From Methanosarcina sp. (GTDB lineage Archaea; Halobacteriota; Methanosarcinia; Methanosarcinales; Methanosarcinaceae): a stretch of 64,000 nucleotides of DNA. Below are positions 18,389 to 26,732 of the stretch, piece after piece (position 1 is the first letter of the stretch; the number at the start of each line of letters is the position of its first letter). The DNA lies in assembly GCF_028693135.1 (NCBI RefSeq), contig NZ_JAQUVZ010000001.1, positions 124,001-188,000 of the forward strand. The letters are read 5' to 3'. Under the pieces are notes generated by a model that made no database searches, was not told where the DNA came from, and was given only the letters and a program-made list of their open reading frames with translations. The position numbers and the translations under genes are program-made.

Positions 18389-19354
18389 TTAAAGTGTTTG
18401 TCGCTCCTCCTGCGAGGCATCTGTAGAGTTACGGCTTAAATATCCTGAGACTCTGGATAACAGCATTCCGAGTTTTAAACTTCTGTAGTAAGCCCTTATT
18501 TCCATATCCGGGATCTTTTTCTCCCTCTTAATGGTTGAATTGAGATATCCATAGAGGTATGCAATTCCTGTGTAATAGGGAGACTTCAAAGAACGATAAA
18601 GCGTATTTAACAGAACTACAGGCAGATTTTTATCCATATAATAAGCCATCCAGCCGTTTTTTACATATCCTTTCCAGAGCCCCTCCCCTGCACTAGTCTT
18701 TCGTGTCTGGATTTCAACTACATCTGCGTACTGCTTGAGCTTCCAGCCCCGAAGAAGGGCCTTAATATTGGAAATAGAATCCGGGGAGGGTTCTACCGAA
18801 TAACCCTCAGTCTCGAGGAAACAGGATTTTCTCCAGAGCCTTCCTGTGCCACGGGGCAGATTTTTATCTGTGACTTCTCGTGATAATTTATCACCAACGT
18901 CATAGTAAACTCCTCCGCTTGCAATCCCAAGAGAGGAATCTTTTTCAAATTCATTCATTAGCTTTCCAAAATAGTTTTCCTCTAGGATGGTATCAGCATC
19001 AAGAAGACCTATGTATTCATACTCAATACCATTTTCCTTACAGTAACCCAGTGCATGATCAAATCCCTGTTTGCAGACGTAGCTATAGTGAAAGGTTATA
19101 TCCCTTGGCCTTGGAGGAAGCCTTATGCTCTGAATCCAGGAGTATTGTGCCTTCAGCCCTTCGAGAATGAGGGGAGTTTCATCCGTACTCCCATCGTCCA
19201 CTATGAGCCATAGTGCAGGTGTTACCTTCTGCCCTGTTACAGAACCAGATACATCAGGAAGATTTGCCTCTTCATTCCTTGCAGGTGTTATTAACAGGTA
19301 CTTACCATTCGAATCAGAATTTATTATCCCACCACCTGTAAATCTCTTCTCCAC
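18389..19354 (-). CDS. Family 2 glycosyltransferase (soluble)
   Basis: A 321-residue GT2 enzyme with LLITPARNEEANLPDV at about 20, the nucleotide-binding VDDGSTDET at about 52, and the metal-binding LDADTILEENYF at about 118. No membrane helices are visible, so it acts in the cytosol or on the inner membrane surface. The GTG start at 19354 lies inside the preceding deacetylase-like gene (41-bp overlap), which points to translational coupling. AAAGGGGC precedes it at some distance. The acceptor is not known. Confidence 0.8.
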   Translation of the reverse strand: MEKRFTGGGIINSDSNGKYLLITPARNEEANLPDVSGSVTGQKVTPALWLIVDDGSTDETPLILEGLKAQYSWIQSIRLPPRPRDITFHYSYVCKQGFDHALGYCKENGIEYEYIGLLDADTILEENYFGKLMNEFEKDSSLGIASGGVYYDVGDKLSREVTDKNLPRGTGRLWRKSCFLETEGYSVEPSPDSISNIKALLRGWKLKQYADVVEIQTRKTSAGEGLWKGYVKNGWMAYYMDKNLPVVLLNTLYRSLKSPYYTGIAYLYGYLNSTIKREKKIPDMEIRAYYRSLKLGMLLSRVSGYLSRNSTDASQEERQTL

Positions 19355-20354
19355 TTGTCATCCATGCCCCTTTTTCAGAGCAATACTGCAGAGCCTTTTC
19401 ATAGAGTTTAATCCAGTCTTTTCTAAAACTGCACCCGAAAACGAAGTTATGCCACAGCAAGGTAATGACCCCATTGAACCTTGCTGTTGTATCTATCAGA
19501 TCCTTTGTGCATCTCCAGGCTTCCTCAAAAGACCTGGAAGTTTTGAAAAGAGCTACATCCATTACAGTAAGCGGGATTTCCAGAATGCCGATCTCCCGGT
19601 CTTCGTTCAGATTATATGGCCTGAAAGGATGACACATACCGTTCCTGAAACCAACTGATTCACTGTACCCGAAAGTGGAATCATAGCTGAAACCGGCATC
19701 TGCAAGCAGTTCCCAGGATTCCGGAGTTTTGAACCTGAGATAATGATTACGAAAACCTATGACTTTTTTGCCCAGAACAGCTTCCAGCCTTTTTTTCTCA
19801 CGTGTCAGCGCTTCAGGGTCATCGTATGAATAATATCCCCCATGAAGGCCAGCTTCCCACCCTCTATCGGGAACTTCCCCCAGAGAGCTTTCTACATCCT
19901 CTATATCATATCTGAATCTTTTGGGGTCTTCTCTGCTAGCAAGGAAATAAAAAGAGGACTTTGCTCCAAACCCTTCCTCAAGATCCATGATTTCGGAAAA
20001 GTTAAGGTAAGGCGAGTGCTCAGGCCCTCGTGATTTCCAGAGAAACTGAGCAGCTAAACCCCGGAAATCCAGATCTTTCAGGCAATGAGCGGAGGAAAAA
20101 AGGCTGTGGGAAAGGGGAGGATAAATATCATCCATATCATGAGTCAAACACACAGCAAAGGTTTTGTTTTCCGGAAATTCAACTTCCAGCCCGTGTTCTA
20201 CCAGGTATCTGGAGACCTCAGGCTCAGAGGCGTTTCTGAGTCCTTTCTCAGAGAAAAGAAAACGCCCGTGTTTATCTAGCTTTTCGGCTAAATACTCTTC
20301 TTTTCGGGAAAAAATATCCCAGATTTTTGCGTTTTGCTTCAGTAAATCATGCAT
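19314..20354 (-). CDS. Polysaccharide deacetylase-like protein, copy 1
   Basis: A 346-residue protein with the fold signs of the polysaccharide deacetylase superfamily. The metal-binding aspartate motif is LTHDMDDIYP at about 69-78. A second motif LHGGYYSYDD follows, then FRNHYLRFKTPESWELL, then GFRNGMCHPFRPYN and LLWHNFVFG near the end. The usual H(S/T)xxH motif is altered to HGGxxS, so the exact reaction is uncertain; removal of N-acetyl groups from the polymer is the family expectation. An ATG at 20354 (after GGATGAG) is preferred to 20363. It overlaps both neighbours in the operon. A paralogue at 49871 shares all these motifs. Confidence 0.78.
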   Translation of the reverse strand: MHDLLKQNAKIWDIFSRKEEYLAEKLDKHGRFLFSEKGLRNASEPEVSRYLVEHGLEVEFPENKTFAVCLTHDMDDIYPPLSHSLFSSAHCLKDLDFRGLAAQFLWKSRGPEHSPYLNFSEIMDLEEGFGAKSSFYFLASREDPKRFRYDIEDVESSLGEVPDRGWEAGLHGGYYSYDDPEALTREKKRLEAVLGKKVIGFRNHYLRFKTPESWELLADAGFSYDSTFGYSESVGFRNGMCHPFRPYNLNEDREIGILEIPLTVMDVALFKTSRSFEEAWRCTKDLIDTTARFNGVITLLWHNFVFGCSFRKDWIKLYEKALQYCSEKGAWMTSGEEIYRWWDNKF

Positions 20355-21420
20355 AGCTCTCATCCGAAACCGCAGATACGGAAAAACTACCCTTTTTTTT
20401 AGGAATGCCCTCTATGAGCCCTACCATGAATTCGGTTACGTTAATTTTATCCCTGAGTAGGGCAGCTCTCTTGTTAGCCCAGGTCTTCTTAAGTTCAGGG
20501 TCCTTGAGAAGTTCCACAGCCTTTGTCAGGGCAGCTTCAGAATCGGTGTAATTGAAGAGCAAACCGTATTTCTCTTCGAGTTCCGAAAAGTTTCCCATCG
20601 TTCCCGCAAGGGAGGAAACATAGATAGCAGGAGTTCCGAGAATTGCGCTTTCAACAGCCATGGTAGCTCCCTCGCCCACACATAGTGTGGCATAATAAAG
20701 AAGGTCATGGATTTTTTCGGAAGGCACCCGGATTCTGTACCGGTCAAATTCTTCTGCCAGATTTCCTTCTGAAGAAATGAAGACCTTCCCGAATTTTTCG
20801 AGCTCTTTAATAAGTGCTAGCTTATTATCGATTCCATGCTGTCCCACATCATGGTGTGCGCCCCATGAAATAAAGCGCAGGATTACGAACGGTTCGCCTA
20901 CCTCCACGCCAAGTTCCCGTAAAACCTCAGGATTCGGGGAAAAATAAGCTGGATGAAGATATGCCAATTCATGATAGCCGCTGTACTTGATCTGCTTTTT
21001 TCCTGCGTCTTTTTTAAAGGATGTGGGCGTGCAGATTATATCACAGAAAGGATAGGTCATTTTCTGAGCTATTTCTGCATGTTCAGTGTCATTAAAAATT
21101 ATGGATTGTTTCCCCAGTGCCCACGCAACATGGGCAACAGCAGGAGAAAGAATGCCCATAATGAGGTCTGGATTAAACTGGCGGGCGAGATTATAAAGTT
21201 TAGACTCTCTTATGAACAGCTCTTCAAACAGGTGAATTTTGCCCTGTTTGACCTGACTTAAAACGGTATGTGGGATTTTATAGGCATCTAATAACTCTAT
21301 TACAACGTCTTTATCCCTTGAGACAACCATAACCTGGTGTCCTTTTTTTTCAAGATTCCAGATAGTGTTTTTAAAAAAATGAACGTGGGCTGGATGCCCT
21401 ATATCAACAATTACCCTCAA
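20347..21420 (-). CDS. DUF354 family GT-B-like protein
   Basis: A 357-residue protein of the DUF354 family, related in fold to UDP-N-acetylglucosamine 2-epimerase and GT-B transferases. Family marks are VDIGHPAHVHFFKN at the start, PDLIMGILSPAVAHVAW, IIFNDTEHAEIAQK, FISWGAHHDVGQHGID and GEGATMAVESAILGTPAIY. The TTG at 21420 is chosen because AGGGA lies 9 bases upstream and the protein then starts MRVIVDIGHP as in relatives; an in-frame GTG at 21429 touches that site. It is first in the five-gene minus-strand operon and overlaps the next gene slightly. Possible roles are a glycosyltransferase or a 2-epimerase. The latter would fit the Wbp-like pathway at 45.5 kb, but this is inference. Confidence 0.8.
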   Translation of the reverse strand: MRVIVDIGHPAHVHFFKNTIWNLEKKGHQVMVVSRDKDVVIELLDAYKIPHTVLSQVKQGKIHLFEELFIRESKLYNLARQFNPDLIMGILSPAVAHVAWALGKQSIIFNDTEHAEIAQKMTYPFCDIICTPTSFKKDAGKKQIKYSGYHELAYLHPAYFSPNPEVLRELGVEVGEPFVILRFISWGAHHDVGQHGIDNKLALIKELEKFGKVFISSEGNLAEEFDRYRIRVPSEKIHDLLYYATLCVGEGATMAVESAILGTPAIYVSSLAGTMGNFSELEEKYGLLFNYTDSEAALTKAVELLKDPELKKTWANKRAALLRDKINVTEFMVGLIEGIPKKKGSFSVSAVSDESYA

Positions 21421-21429
21421 GATTTTCAC

Positions 21430-22021
21430 TCCCTAACTGCTTCCCCAATCATAATTCCGTTAATTGAAGAAAAGGACAGCTTATATCACGGGAAGGCAAC
21501 GGTATAAAGGAAGGTAAGAAACGATTTTAAATGCCAAATCCGAAAACAGATCAGGCAAGATACTTTCGATAAATCAGGGATCTTTCTACTTCATCCATTA
21601 GAGAAGCAGTCCGATAGACCCTGGTTCTTCCTAAGTCCCTTTTTTCCGAACCCTACTGTTAGATAAAACGTCCCTTAAATTTCCCCTTAACTGACAACAG
21701 GATGTAGGCAACTCTGCCCCCCTCGGCTAGAGCCCACCCCATTATAGCGCCACCTAAAACTTAAATTTTTTAGTATGATATGATCATTAACAAATACTAT
21801 TATGATTAGAAGATAAATAGTTCAGAGATAAATAGTTTTGGAAACTAAGATTCTGAACTAAGATAAGTATAATTTAAAAACACGGAAAATTCAGATTTAT
21901 TCAGCCTCAAAAAAGAAAAAAAGAACCTATTAGTAACCTATTATTACTCCCCACCATTTCACAGGACAAACTCCCCAAAAGAACGAAGAAAAATATATTA
22001 AAAAGAAAAAAATCAGGGAGT
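21430..22021. other. Spacer upstream of the DUF354 operon
   Basis: No supported gene. AT-rich DNA with a GC-richer patch at about 21690-21745. It carries the promoter region of the minus-strand operon. Confidence 0.4.
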
Positions 22022-22312
22022 TTAGGGCACGAACCCTGTAAAAATAATTTCTAAGCATGCAAAGAGGAAATTGGTAACAAAACATATCAACAGTGGGTAT
22101 ATCCCCATATCAATAGAATCTATTGAAAAAGAGTCTTCTTTTAGGGAAACCAGAAGCATTTCCTTTATCCCCAGAAGAACGATTAAGCCCAGAACCGTTA
22201 TCCGGTAGAATTCAGGAACTCCAAAGTCCGTGTAAACAAAACAGATGCCTGAACCAGGAAAATTATTTCCCAGAACAAGATCTTCTGTACCCAGCATCAG
22301 CATTGAAAGCAC
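22022..22312 (-). CDS. Small membrane protein, GVPE...MGIxPLL family, copy 1
   Basis: A 96-residue protein with a GTG start at 22312 behind a strong GGGGGA ribosome site. It has two hydrophobic segments, at about 40-57 and 70-93, separated by a short acidic loop. The segment FGVPE (about 30-34), the charged KEM after the first helix, and MGIYPLL before the second helix recur in order in the minus-strand gene at 44278, so both belong to one family. No catalytic motif is visible and I know no function. Its place between the DUF354 operon and ugd suggests a role in the cell envelope. Confidence 0.65.
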   Translation of the reverse strand: MLSMLMLGTEDLVLGNNFPGSGICFVYTDFGVPEFYRITVLGLIVLLGIKEMLLVSLKEDSFSIDSIDMGIYPLLICFVTNFLFACLEIIFTGFVP

Positions 22313-22393
22313 TATAAATCCCCCAACTTGTCAGTAACGGTATTGTCATAACATGTACTAAATTCTAACTATAGAAACCTATAAACTGTCAAA

Positions 22394-22403
22394 CTATATA
22401 AAT
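22394..22403 (+). promoter_or_regulatory. TATA box of the ugd gene
   Basis: CTATATAAAT matches the archaeal TATA element. The expected start, about 25 bases downstream, would leave a leader of about 130 nt before the ATG at 22554. Confidence 0.5.
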
Positions 22404-22553
22404 ATTCAAACAAGTACGAAAAGAATAAGTATAGGAAAACCTGAAAACAGGAAATTTCAAAGATCAGGAATTGTAAAGAGATACAACCTATCAAAAAATA
22501 AATAAGACTTGGGATTGATTACCTTTTCAATTCCCGAGAAAGAGGTTCAAATT

Positions 22554-23837
22554 ATGAAAGTTTCGGTTATAGGTTCAGGGTATGTGGGTTCAGTCACTGC
22601 AGCCTGTTTTGCAGAGGCAGGACACGAAATCATCTGTGTAGATATTGACAGGAAAAAAACGGAGCAGATAAACGCAGGCATTTCCCCCATCTATGAAGAG
22701 GGGCTTGGAGAGCTTTTGCAAAAATATGCAGGAAAAAAACTCATCGCAACTACTGATTATGAATTTGCGGTCAATGAAACGGATATTTCCTTTATCTGTG
22801 TTGGAACACCTTCGGCAGAAGATGGGAGTATAGACCTTTCAATAGTCAGGGCAGCAGCAGCAAGTATCGGCGCAGCCCTGGCAAAGAAAGAAGGCTACCA
22901 TGTGGTGGTAGTAAAAAGCACCGTCGTGCCCGAAACGACAGAAAAATTTGTCCTCCCGGTCCTTGAAGAAGCATCAGGAAAGACTGCCGGAAAAGATTTT
23001 GGGGTTGCAATGAATCCAGAGTTCCTCAGGGAAGGAAAGGCAGTCCAGGATTTCATGCACCCTGACAAAATAGTTGTTGGGGCGATCGACAGAAGATCAG
23101 GAGATCTGGTTTCCGACCTCTACAGGACCTTTGAATGTGAGATCACACGTACAAGTCCGGCAACCGCGGAAATGATCAAATATACAAATAACTCCCTACT
23201 TGCAACCAAGATCTCCTTCGCCAATGAGATAGGAAATATTTGCAAAAAGCTGGGCATCGATACCTATGAGGTCATGGAAGCCGTAGGAAAGGACTTCAGG
23301 ATTTCCCCAAAGTTTTTAAATTCCGGGGCAGGCTTTGGTGGGTCATGTTTCCCAAAGGACGTAAAAGCACTGATAGGAAAAGCAAAAGCAATAGGATACT
23401 CTCCTGTACTCCTTGAGTCCGTGATAGCTGTAAATGAAAAGCAACCCCTTCTTATGACTGAAATTCTCCAGAGGAAAATAGGGGACCCTGCAGGTAAAAA
23501 GATCGCAGTCCTTGGACTTGCCTTCAAAAATGAAACAGACGACATAAGAGAATCCAGAGCAATTCCTGTGATTGCTGAACTCCTCAGGCTTGGAGCCAGA
23601 GTTTCGGCTTATGACCCTATGGCAACAGAGAACATGAAGCGCGTCTTTCCCACAATCGAATACCTTGATAAGGCCTCAGATACGCTTAAAGATGCAGATG
23701 CCTGTCTGGTGATGACTGAATGGGATGAGTTCAGGAATCTCGATTCCGAATTCCAGGACATGAAAGGAAAGATAATCATTGACGGAAGACGGGTAATTAA
23801 AGCGAAAAAGGTGGATTATGAGGGACTCTGCTGGTGA
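22554..23837 (+). CDS. ugd: UDP-glucose 6-dehydrogenase
   Basis: Oxidises UDP-glucose twice with NAD to UDP-glucuronate in the cytoplasm. The 427-residue length is normal. The N-terminal Rossmann motif is GSGYVGS (residues 7-13). VGTPSAEDGSID, VVVKSTVVPETTE, MNPEFLREG and the catalytic loop GFGGSCFPKD with Cys265 are all intact, and AVLGLAFKNETDDIRES marks the C-terminal UDP-binding domain. The ATG at 22554 follows AGAGGTT; the frame extends upstream to 22509 without a ribosome site. It faces galU, which makes its substrate, in a tail-to-tail arrangement. UDP-glucuronate is the acidic donor expected for methanochondroitin. Confidence 0.95.
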   Translation: MKVSVIGSGYVGSVTAACFAEAGHEIICVDIDRKKTEQINAGISPIYEEGLGELLQKYAGKKLIATTDYEFAVNETDISFICVGTPSAEDGSIDLSIVRAAAASIGAALAKKEGYHVVVVKSTVVPETTEKFVLPVLEEASGKTAGKDFGVAMNPEFLREGKAVQDFMHPDKIVVGAIDRRSGDLVSDLYRTFECEITRTSPATAEMIKYTNNSLLATKISFANEIGNICKKLGIDTYEVMEAVGKDFRISPKFLNSGAGFGGSCFPKDVKALIGKAKAIGYSPVLLESVIAVNEKQPLLMTEILQRKIGDPAGKKIAVLGLAFKNETDDIRESRAIPVIAELLRLGARVSAYDPMATENMKRVFPTIEYLDKASDTLKDADACLVMTEWDEFRNLDSEFQDMKGKIIIDGRRVIKAKKVDYEGLCW

Positions 23838-23848
23838 AAATCAGCAGA
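23827..23848 (+). terminator. Hairpin overlapping the ugd stop codon
   Basis: TCTGCTG (23827-23833) pairs with CAGCAGA (23842-23848) around an 8-base loop that contains the stop codon. It probably separates the convergent ugd and galU transcripts. No long T-run follows. Confidence 0.5.
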
Positions 23849-23968
23849 AACTACCTCCCCCATTTATAATCCATTTATTAGATAGTCATTTGGCTAGATA
23901 TTCTTTAATCTCACTTACTTGATACTTCTTTTATTACCATATTTTTTTATAGTCTTTACTATGAATAA

Positions 23969-24868
23969 TCACCTTTGTTCGTTCTGTTCCGCAGGAGCCT
24001 TTTCAACTGCCATGATTTCCCACAGATACTCAAGTACATCATCTCTAAGGTTTTCATTCTTAAGGGCAAAGTCCACTATGGACTTTACGTACCCAAGCCG
24101 ATCTCCGGTGTCAAACCTTTTTCCTTTGAACCTGCAAGCATAGATCATCTGAGACCTGTTCAGAAGCCTGATGCCATCAGTGAGCTGGATCTCACTCCCA
24201 ACACCGGCTCCAGCTTCCTTTATGCAGTCAAAAATTTCAGGAGTGAAGACATAGCGTCCGATTGCCCCGATATTGGAAGGAGCGGCTTCAGGAGAGGGTT
24301 TTTCCACTATATCCTCAAGCACGTACAGGGAATCATCAATAGGCTTGCCCTTTATAATCCCGTAGCTACTCAGTTTTTCGTAAGGCACCTCTTCGACTGC
24401 GATTGTTGACCTTCCGTATTTTTCAAAGTTCTCGATAAGCTGGGCAGTGCAAGGCTTATCATTAACGATAATGTCATCTCCGAGAAGCACCGCAAAAGGT
24501 TCATTTCCGATATGTTTCTCTGCCCTGAGGACTGCATCTCCCAGGCCATTGGGCTCTTTCTGGCGGATGTAGTGGATATCCACAAGAGAAGAGATGTCCC
24601 TCACCAGCTTCAGCATGTCTGTCTGGTGTTTTTTCGCAAGGTGCATCTCCAGTTCGGGAGAGTCGTCGAAGTAATCTTCAATAGCCCTTTTGCCCCTCCC
24701 AGTGATGATGATTATGTCCTCGATCCCCGAGGCTATAGCCTCCTCCACGACGTACTGGATGACGGGCGTGTCGATGATCGGGAGCATTTCCTTTGGCATG
24801 GACTTGGTGGCAGGTAGGAAACGGGTCCCGAGACCTGCAGCCGGGATGACTGCTTTCTTTACTTTCAA
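23969..24868 (-). CDS. galU: UTP-glucose-1-phosphate uridylyltransferase
   Basis: Makes UDP-glucose from glucose-1-phosphate and UTP. This 299-residue protein has the canonical pyrophosphorylase signature AAGLGTRFLPATKSMPKE at residues 10-27. It also has IIITGRGKRAIEDYFD, GLGDAVLRAEKHIG, VLLGDDI, SSYGIIKGK, VEKPSPEAAPSN, IGRYVFTPEIF, EIQLTDGIR and FKGKRFDTGDRLGY. The TTG at 24868 gives the standard MKVKKAVIPAAG start and lies 8 bases behind GGAG; the upstream GTG at 24877 overlaps that site. It converges with ugd, so both steps to UDP-glucuronate are side by side. Confidence 0.95.
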   Translation of the reverse strand: MKVKKAVIPAAGLGTRFLPATKSMPKEMLPIIDTPVIQYVVEEAIASGIEDIIIITGRGKRAIEDYFDDSPELEMHLAKKHQTDMLKLVRDISSLVDIHYIRQKEPNGLGDAVLRAEKHIGNEPFAVLLGDDIIVNDKPCTAQLIENFEKYGRSTIAVEEVPYEKLSSYGIIKGKPIDDSLYVLEDIVEKPSPEAAPSNIGAIGRYVFTPEIFDCIKEAGAGVGSEIQLTDGIRLLNRSQMIYACRFKGKRFDTGDRLGYVKSIVDFALKNENLRDDVLEYLWEIMAVEKAPAEQNEQR

Positions 24869-25003
24869 GATTAACACTCCGGATAAAGGAAAAATTTCAT
24901 TTGAGCAATTTCAGATATGTGTTGTTTACTTTACACTGCAATTATCATTAATTTTTCCCTAGAGAGATTAGGGCTCGTCATAAAATCATTTGCTAAGAAT
25001 TGA
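24869..25003. promoter_or_regulatory. Upstream region of galU
   Basis: AT-rich DNA before the galU start, expected to hold its minus-strand promoter. I could not single out one TATA box. Confidence 0.3.
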
Positions 25004-25177
25004 AGGAAAATATTTGAGGAACAAATAAAAGTTGCGCTGGCCACTCCGCCGCAAGCAAAGGGTATGTTCGCGCCACAGCTCCAAATTTCATTAAAGGAAA
25101 CAATAGCACTATACGGTTTAGTTCGAGCAGAAGTCAATAAACAAAAAAATGGAAGTGATAAATCATATTATCATTAA
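25004..25177 (+). pseudogene. Coding-like remnant between galU and the epimerase gene
   Basis: An open frame of 57 codons from just after a TGA (25001) to a TAA (25175-25177) reads with normal protein composition, including QIKVALATPPQAKGMF and LQISLKETIALYGLVRAEVN. There is no start codon in good context at its beginning; the first ATG lies inside the frame. It may be the tail of a lost gene. No family was recognised. Confidence 0.35.
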
Positions 25178-25239
25178 CGATTACCGGGGAAGTTTTCCAT
25201 CCTCACAGCAAGCTAGCGGGGCATTCGACTGAAATAAAG

Positions 25240-25250
25240 ATATTTATAAG
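25240..25250 (+). promoter_or_regulatory. TATA box of the epimerase gene
   Basis: ATATTTATAAG fits the archaeal TATA element. The expected start lies at about 25268-25272, giving a leader of only a few bases before the ATG at 25278. Confidence 0.5.
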
Positions 25251-25277
25251 TTAAAGAGAGATTATTGGAAGATTTCC

Positions 25278-26228
25278 ATGCCCGTAAAAAATAAAATACT
25301 TGTAACTGGCGGAGCCGGCTTCATAGGGAGCAATCTTGTAGACCGCCTTTTGGAAAAAGGAAACCAGGTAATCATTTTTGACAACCTGAGTTCCGGCAAG
25401 ATGGAATTTATAGAACACCATCTTGAAAACCCTGATTTCACCCTGATGAAAGGAGACCTGCTCGACACTGAAGCAATTGAAAGCGCCTGCAAAGGAATCG
25501 ACTTCGTCTTCCATGTGGCTGCAAATCCGGACGTCAAGCTGGGGGCTTCAGATACGAAAGTCCATTTCGACCAGAACATCCTGGCCACCTACAACCTGCT
25601 GGAAGCAATGAGGAAAACCGGCACCAGGAAAATAGCCTTCACCTCAACCTCCACAGTCTACGGGGAAGCGAGCATTATACCTACTCCTGAGGACTATGGA
25701 CCACTTATCCCTATCTCCCTTTATGGCGCCTCCAAACTCGCCTGTGAGGCCCTGATAACTTCATATACTCACACCTTTGATATGCAGGCCTGGATTTTCA
25801 GGTTCGCAAACATCGTCGGCCCCCGCAGCACTCATGGAATTACCGTTGATTTCATAAGGAAGCTGAAGGAAAATCCCTGCAGACTCGAGATTCTTGGGGA
25901 CGGAAAGCAGGAAAAATCCTACCTCCATATATCGGAATGTGTTCAAGCGATCCTTTTTGCAATAGAAAAAAGCAAAGAAGAAGTAAATATTTTCAATATA
26001 GGATCCGAAGACACTATCAGTGCCACAGGGATAGGAAAAGTCGTTGCAGAAGAGATGGGGCTTTCTGACGTAGAGTTTACATATACCGGAGGAAGCAGAG
26101 GCTGGAAAGGCGATGTACCGAGAATGAGACTCGGGATTGAGAAATTAAAAGCCATGGGATGGAGACCCGCCTATACCTCGGAGAAAAGCGTCAGAGATAC
26201 TGTAAGGACACTGCTTTCCGGAAACTGA
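25278..26228 (+). CDS. UDP-sugar 4-epimerase (GalE-like SDR)
   Basis: A 316-residue extended short-chain dehydrogenase of the nucleotide-sugar epimerase/dehydratase group. It shows GGAGFIGSNL (11-20) for NAD, DNLSSG (35-40), the TSTSTVYGE segment near 122-130 and the catalytic pair Tyr149/Lys153 in LYGASK. RFANIVGPRSTHGI and GDGKQEKSYLHISECVQAI complete the family pattern. It most likely interconverts UDP-glucose with UDP-galactose or the N-acetylated pair, which would supply the galactosamine donor for methanochondroitin; the exact substrate cannot be read from the sequence. The start is supported by a TATA box about 35 bases upstream. Confidence 0.88.
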   Translation: MPVKNKILVTGGAGFIGSNLVDRLLEKGNQVIIFDNLSSGKMEFIEHHLENPDFTLMKGDLLDTEAIESACKGIDFVFHVAANPDVKLGASDTKVHFDQNILATYNLLEAMRKTGTRKIAFTSTSTVYGEASIIPTPEDYGPLIPISLYGASKLACEALITSYTHTFDMQAWIFRFANIVGPRSTHGITVDFIRKLKENPCRLEILGDGKQEKSYLHISECVQAILFAIEKSKEEVNIFNIGSEDTISATGIGKVVAEEMGLSDVEFTYTGGSRGWKGDVPRMRLGIEKLKAMGWRPAYTSEKSVRDTVRTLLSGN

Positions 26229-26732
26229 GAATTTAGAAGAGGAAGCGTAAACCCTATTGGTCTTCAACCAGGAAGTATAAACATCAACTTCCCTCTAATT
26301 TTTTTCGTTAATATTAAACATTATATGCATCAATTAGACATTGTATTGGTCACTCGAAAACCGGAAAGCCCGTTAACTCTTTAGATTTGGAGGGCAATCC
26401 ACGTCAACTACCCCTGAGCTAAACTCAGGGGTTTCCTGCTGAGGGATTATGAACCCCCAGTATATACACTTAAGCCTTCAATTTCAAAGGACACATAGCT
26501 AATTTTCCGATTCTCGTACGCCTTAATTCCTTAGTCCGAGTCTGTAACCGCAATTGAGGGGAGAAAGTTACAGATTCCGAGAAAATAAGATCTAAAGGGT
26601 TCAATTCGAAAAAAGAGCCAGATACTCAAAATGTAAACGCCGTTAACAACAGTGTTTAAATACATTGGAAGTTAACATTGTAGAAAGGGGAGGACTTAAA
26701 AGTTCGCAACTAAGTATTAAGGAGTATGTGAT
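26229..26732. other. Spacer with a solo IS200/IS605-type end
   Basis: It contains the hairpin listed at 26405-26445 and otherwise no gene. A TTTAAATA element near 26655 and AAGGAG before 26733 belong to the next gene. Confidence 0.45.
26405..26445. mobile_element. Solo IS200/IS605-type terminal hairpin
   Basis: TCAACTAC is followed by a perfect 8-bp stem CCCCTGAG (26411-26418), loop CTAAA and CTCAGGGG (26424-26431), then TTTCCTGC. This order (AACTACC, stem, CTAAA, stem, TTTCxTGC) is the usual end structure recognised by Y1 transposases. No transposase gene is near, so it is a leftover end. Confidence 0.65.
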
